DNA from: Zerene cesonia
Lineage: Eukaryota; Arthropoda; Insecta; Lepidoptera; Pieridae
Assembly (NCBI RefSeq): GCF_012273895.1
Contig: NC_052120.1
Location: forward strand, 7,325,967-7,389,966
Reading direction: 5' to 3'
DNA length: 64,000 nt
Shown one piece after another: positions 62,301 through 64,000 of this stretch. The translations under genes were made by a program, and so were the position numbers. The notes under the pieces were generated by a model that worked only from the letters and a program-made list of their open reading frames with translations, had not been told where the DNA came from and did no database searches. Position 1 is the first letter of the stretch. Each line of letters opens with the position of its first letter.

Positions 62301-62887
62301 ATTTATAATTCCTATTACACATCGTAAACATTCCAGCGTTGATTGAATCTGGTCCATGATTACAACTTATTGCTAAGCAATCGAGTGTGTGTAGTGTTAA
62401 ATTGATTTTTAATATATGCTCTCGAAATCCTATAAATACAGTTATTTAATGCACAGCTCAATAATAGATTTAAACTCTGTGTGGGCTATGATATGTTACT
62501 GCGTCTTATACATTATATATTTCATAACAATTTACATATGCAATTATTTCACGATTCACGATCATACAGTTATCTGTATTTAATGAATATTGTATTATAC
62601 AATAACAAACAAGATAATATCCTACCTGTTGGTTGCAACGTTTTCGCGCCAAAATCACTATCCCACCTCCTTTGTTTACTCCTCATTATTCAACAAGCGC
62701 TTCACTGTATCCGAGCACCTGAAAAAAAATTATAGCCATTCATTCATATGTGAAGAGAAATTCAATTATATCCAATTAGAAAAGTTCCCGTTTTCGTTAG
62801 TCTTCAATTAGTACGTGGCGGGGAATTAGAACGGCGGTCCTCATTAGGAGTGCAGACTGTGGTAAGAGGTAGATTTGAGATAACGCA

Positions 62888-62905
62888 TTACGCATGCGCG
62901 CGCTA
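62888..62905. promoter_or_regulatory. NRF1/EWG-like palindromic motif in a GC-rich patch
   Basis: TTACGCATGCGCGCGC contains GCATGCGC, the core of the NRF1-type site (YGCGCATGCGCR) with one mismatch. It sits in the 62816-62960 GC-rich patch. Such sites favour promoters, so a transcription start may lie nearby, but no gene was identified. Confidence 0.2.
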
Positions 62906-63209
62906 TTGTTCGCGCCCAGATGCTTAGATAATGTGGTGAAAGCTCAGTAATATGCATTACTTTTGGATGTGTTGTCATTTGTCTCATAATTTATGGCATA
63001 AGTTCCAGACACTCGGCACATTGTGTTTGCCGCGGTGTGTATAACAGCTTCAATGGAAGATTTATAATTAATATTTTAGTAGCATGTGCTGTATATGGTT
63101 GGTTTTGGAATACTTCATTGAAGTAAATTATTGTTATTAAATGTGTTTTTGCACTGTACTATATATGAAACTATATTAAAAACTATCTATTGGATAGCTT
63201 TATATCTAT

Positions 63210-63250
63210 CCTACCTTAATATCTATCTATAAATTAGATATTAAGGTAGG
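63210..63250. repeat. perfect hairpin, 16-bp arms, 9-nt loop
   Basis: CCTACCTTAATATCTA (63210-63225) is the exact reverse complement of 63235-63250, with loop TCTATAAAT. Too short for a usual pre-miRNA. Its origin is unknown, possibly a palindromic element remnant. Confidence 0.9.
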
Positions 63251-64000
63251 TCTTTGTAAAAATTGTCTTTGCATCTAAATAAAACGTAAACCAACAATTG
63301 TATCAAGAAATTCAGAGTAAAAATAATAAACCTACCAACATAATTTAGAACACCATAAATAAACACGATTAATATAAACATAATTTATTTCTACATTTAA
63401 CAAGCAACCATTTCCTAACTGGAGTGTACTTGTGTTTTTGTTATATTAGTATTAATGTATATTTAATGTGGTGTTTTGGCTTGTCTGTGTAATTGTGATA
63501 TAATGTTGGGCAAGCGCACGTGCCGCTCGAACGAATGCTAGCTGACGCCAACAATTTAGCACTAATATTCTAAATAGGCACTAGGTCTAGACGGTTAACA
63601 ATGGAGACACAATTTATTATTTATCCAATGTAATGCGAGAATACTCCGACCTTTTATTTGGGTGATGACTAAATTGGACGATTCAGCTAATGACTTAAGC
63701 AGGAAACTGATAAGTGAAACAGATGGTACATGTACCTGGCATATACTCTTCACAGGACTACAAGCCACTATAAATGTAATCACCAATACAAAGAAATTTC
63801 TCTGTTGAAACTTTCCGTACCGTTGATAAATTATAAAGTATGTGATTTATCGATTCAAAAGCATTTCTAAAGGTAGTCTAGTTGTATGAATAAATATCTG
63901 AGTTTGTCCGGCAGGATTTTATATAAGCTACATAAAATACGGGTACAGAACTTTGCAGTACAGTGAAAAAGATATAAGATATTAAATAGAACTTCCTCTT
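63251..64000. other. window end, no gene seen
   Basis: AT-rich sequence with a degraded SINE body at 63645-63768. The minus frame at 63595-63786 runs over that repeat and is not credible. Confidence 0.55.
63645..63768 (+). mobile_element. degraded body of the second SINE family
   Basis: AAACTGATAAGTGAAACAGATG followed by TACCTGGCATA and CACAGGACTACAA parallels 37690-37785 (ATCAGTGAAACAGATG ... CACGGGACTTCAA). The tRNA-like head is not visible. Confidence 0.4.

Larger units (their letters stand above)
53799..63209. other. non-coding AT-rich stretch
   Basis: Apart from the degraded repeat at 56238 and the GC-rich patch at 62816-62960, I see no gene. Open frames such as 54055-54237 plus, 57437-57652 plus, 58483-58680 minus and 61958-62164 minus lack domains and splice support. 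Confidence 0.55.

Noticed and set aside
1..64000. CRISPR arrays, bacterial operons, phage or integrated virus
   Set aside because: No spaced direct repeat arrays, no dense gene runs and no recognisable viral proteins. The composition and introns are those of an insect nuclear genome.

Overview
The window is eukaryotic, and the repeats point to a lepidopteran (moth or butterfly) nuclear genome. It is AT-rich, its genes are split by GT–AG introns, and it carries dispersed repeats typical of Lepidoptera: Helitron-like elements ending in GCGCAGCTAGT, tRNA-headed SINEs, RTE-type LINE tails and small MITE-like elements. Nothing in it is bacterial. There is no operon, CRISPR array, origin or ribosome binding site. 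Two runs of exactly 1000 N (2888–3887 and 51658–52657) are fixed-size assembly gaps.

The one well-supported gene is a non-classical cadherin on the minus strand, running from a start exon at 17959 down into the first gap at 3888. I rebuilt thirteen coding exons by hand. All junctions keep frame and the visible exons total 3417 nt, exactly 1139 codons. The protein has a signal peptide, about six cadherin (EC) repeats, a probable membrane-adjacent ferredoxin-like domain, one transmembrane helix and a long charged cytoplasmic tail that is lost in the gap. From memory of the insect family the best match is Cad86C. The family assignment is secure, the exact orthologue less so. One 84-nt exon (15972–16055) sits outside any long ORF and would be missed by an ORF scan.

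Layout: 1–2887 lies beyond the gap and may hold the last exons of the same gene (weak candidates only). 3888–7499 holds seven packed exons coding for EC4–EC6, the membrane-adjacent domain, the transmembrane helix and the tail. A 6.9-kb intron (7500–14442) carries a MITE-like element, a Helitron-like element, a SINE and LINE remnants. 14443–17959 holds the five exons for the signal peptide and EC1–EC3. The coding start is one base after a splice-acceptor-like site, so the 5' UTR and promoter probably lie further upstream.

From 17960 to 64000 (46 kb) I find no convincing coding gene. It is either the 5' intron and upstream region of the cadherin or intergenic DNA. It holds many repeats, two hairpins, a perfect 59-bp tandem duplication, an (AT)33 microsatellite, a short insertion with a 22-bp target-site duplication, and several small ORFs with signal-peptide-like or splice-like features, listed at low confidence. 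I did not find a new biological system. The points most worth a second look are the cadherin's membrane-adjacent domain with its upstream dibasic (furin-like) site, and the small secreted-type ORF just upstream of its start exon.
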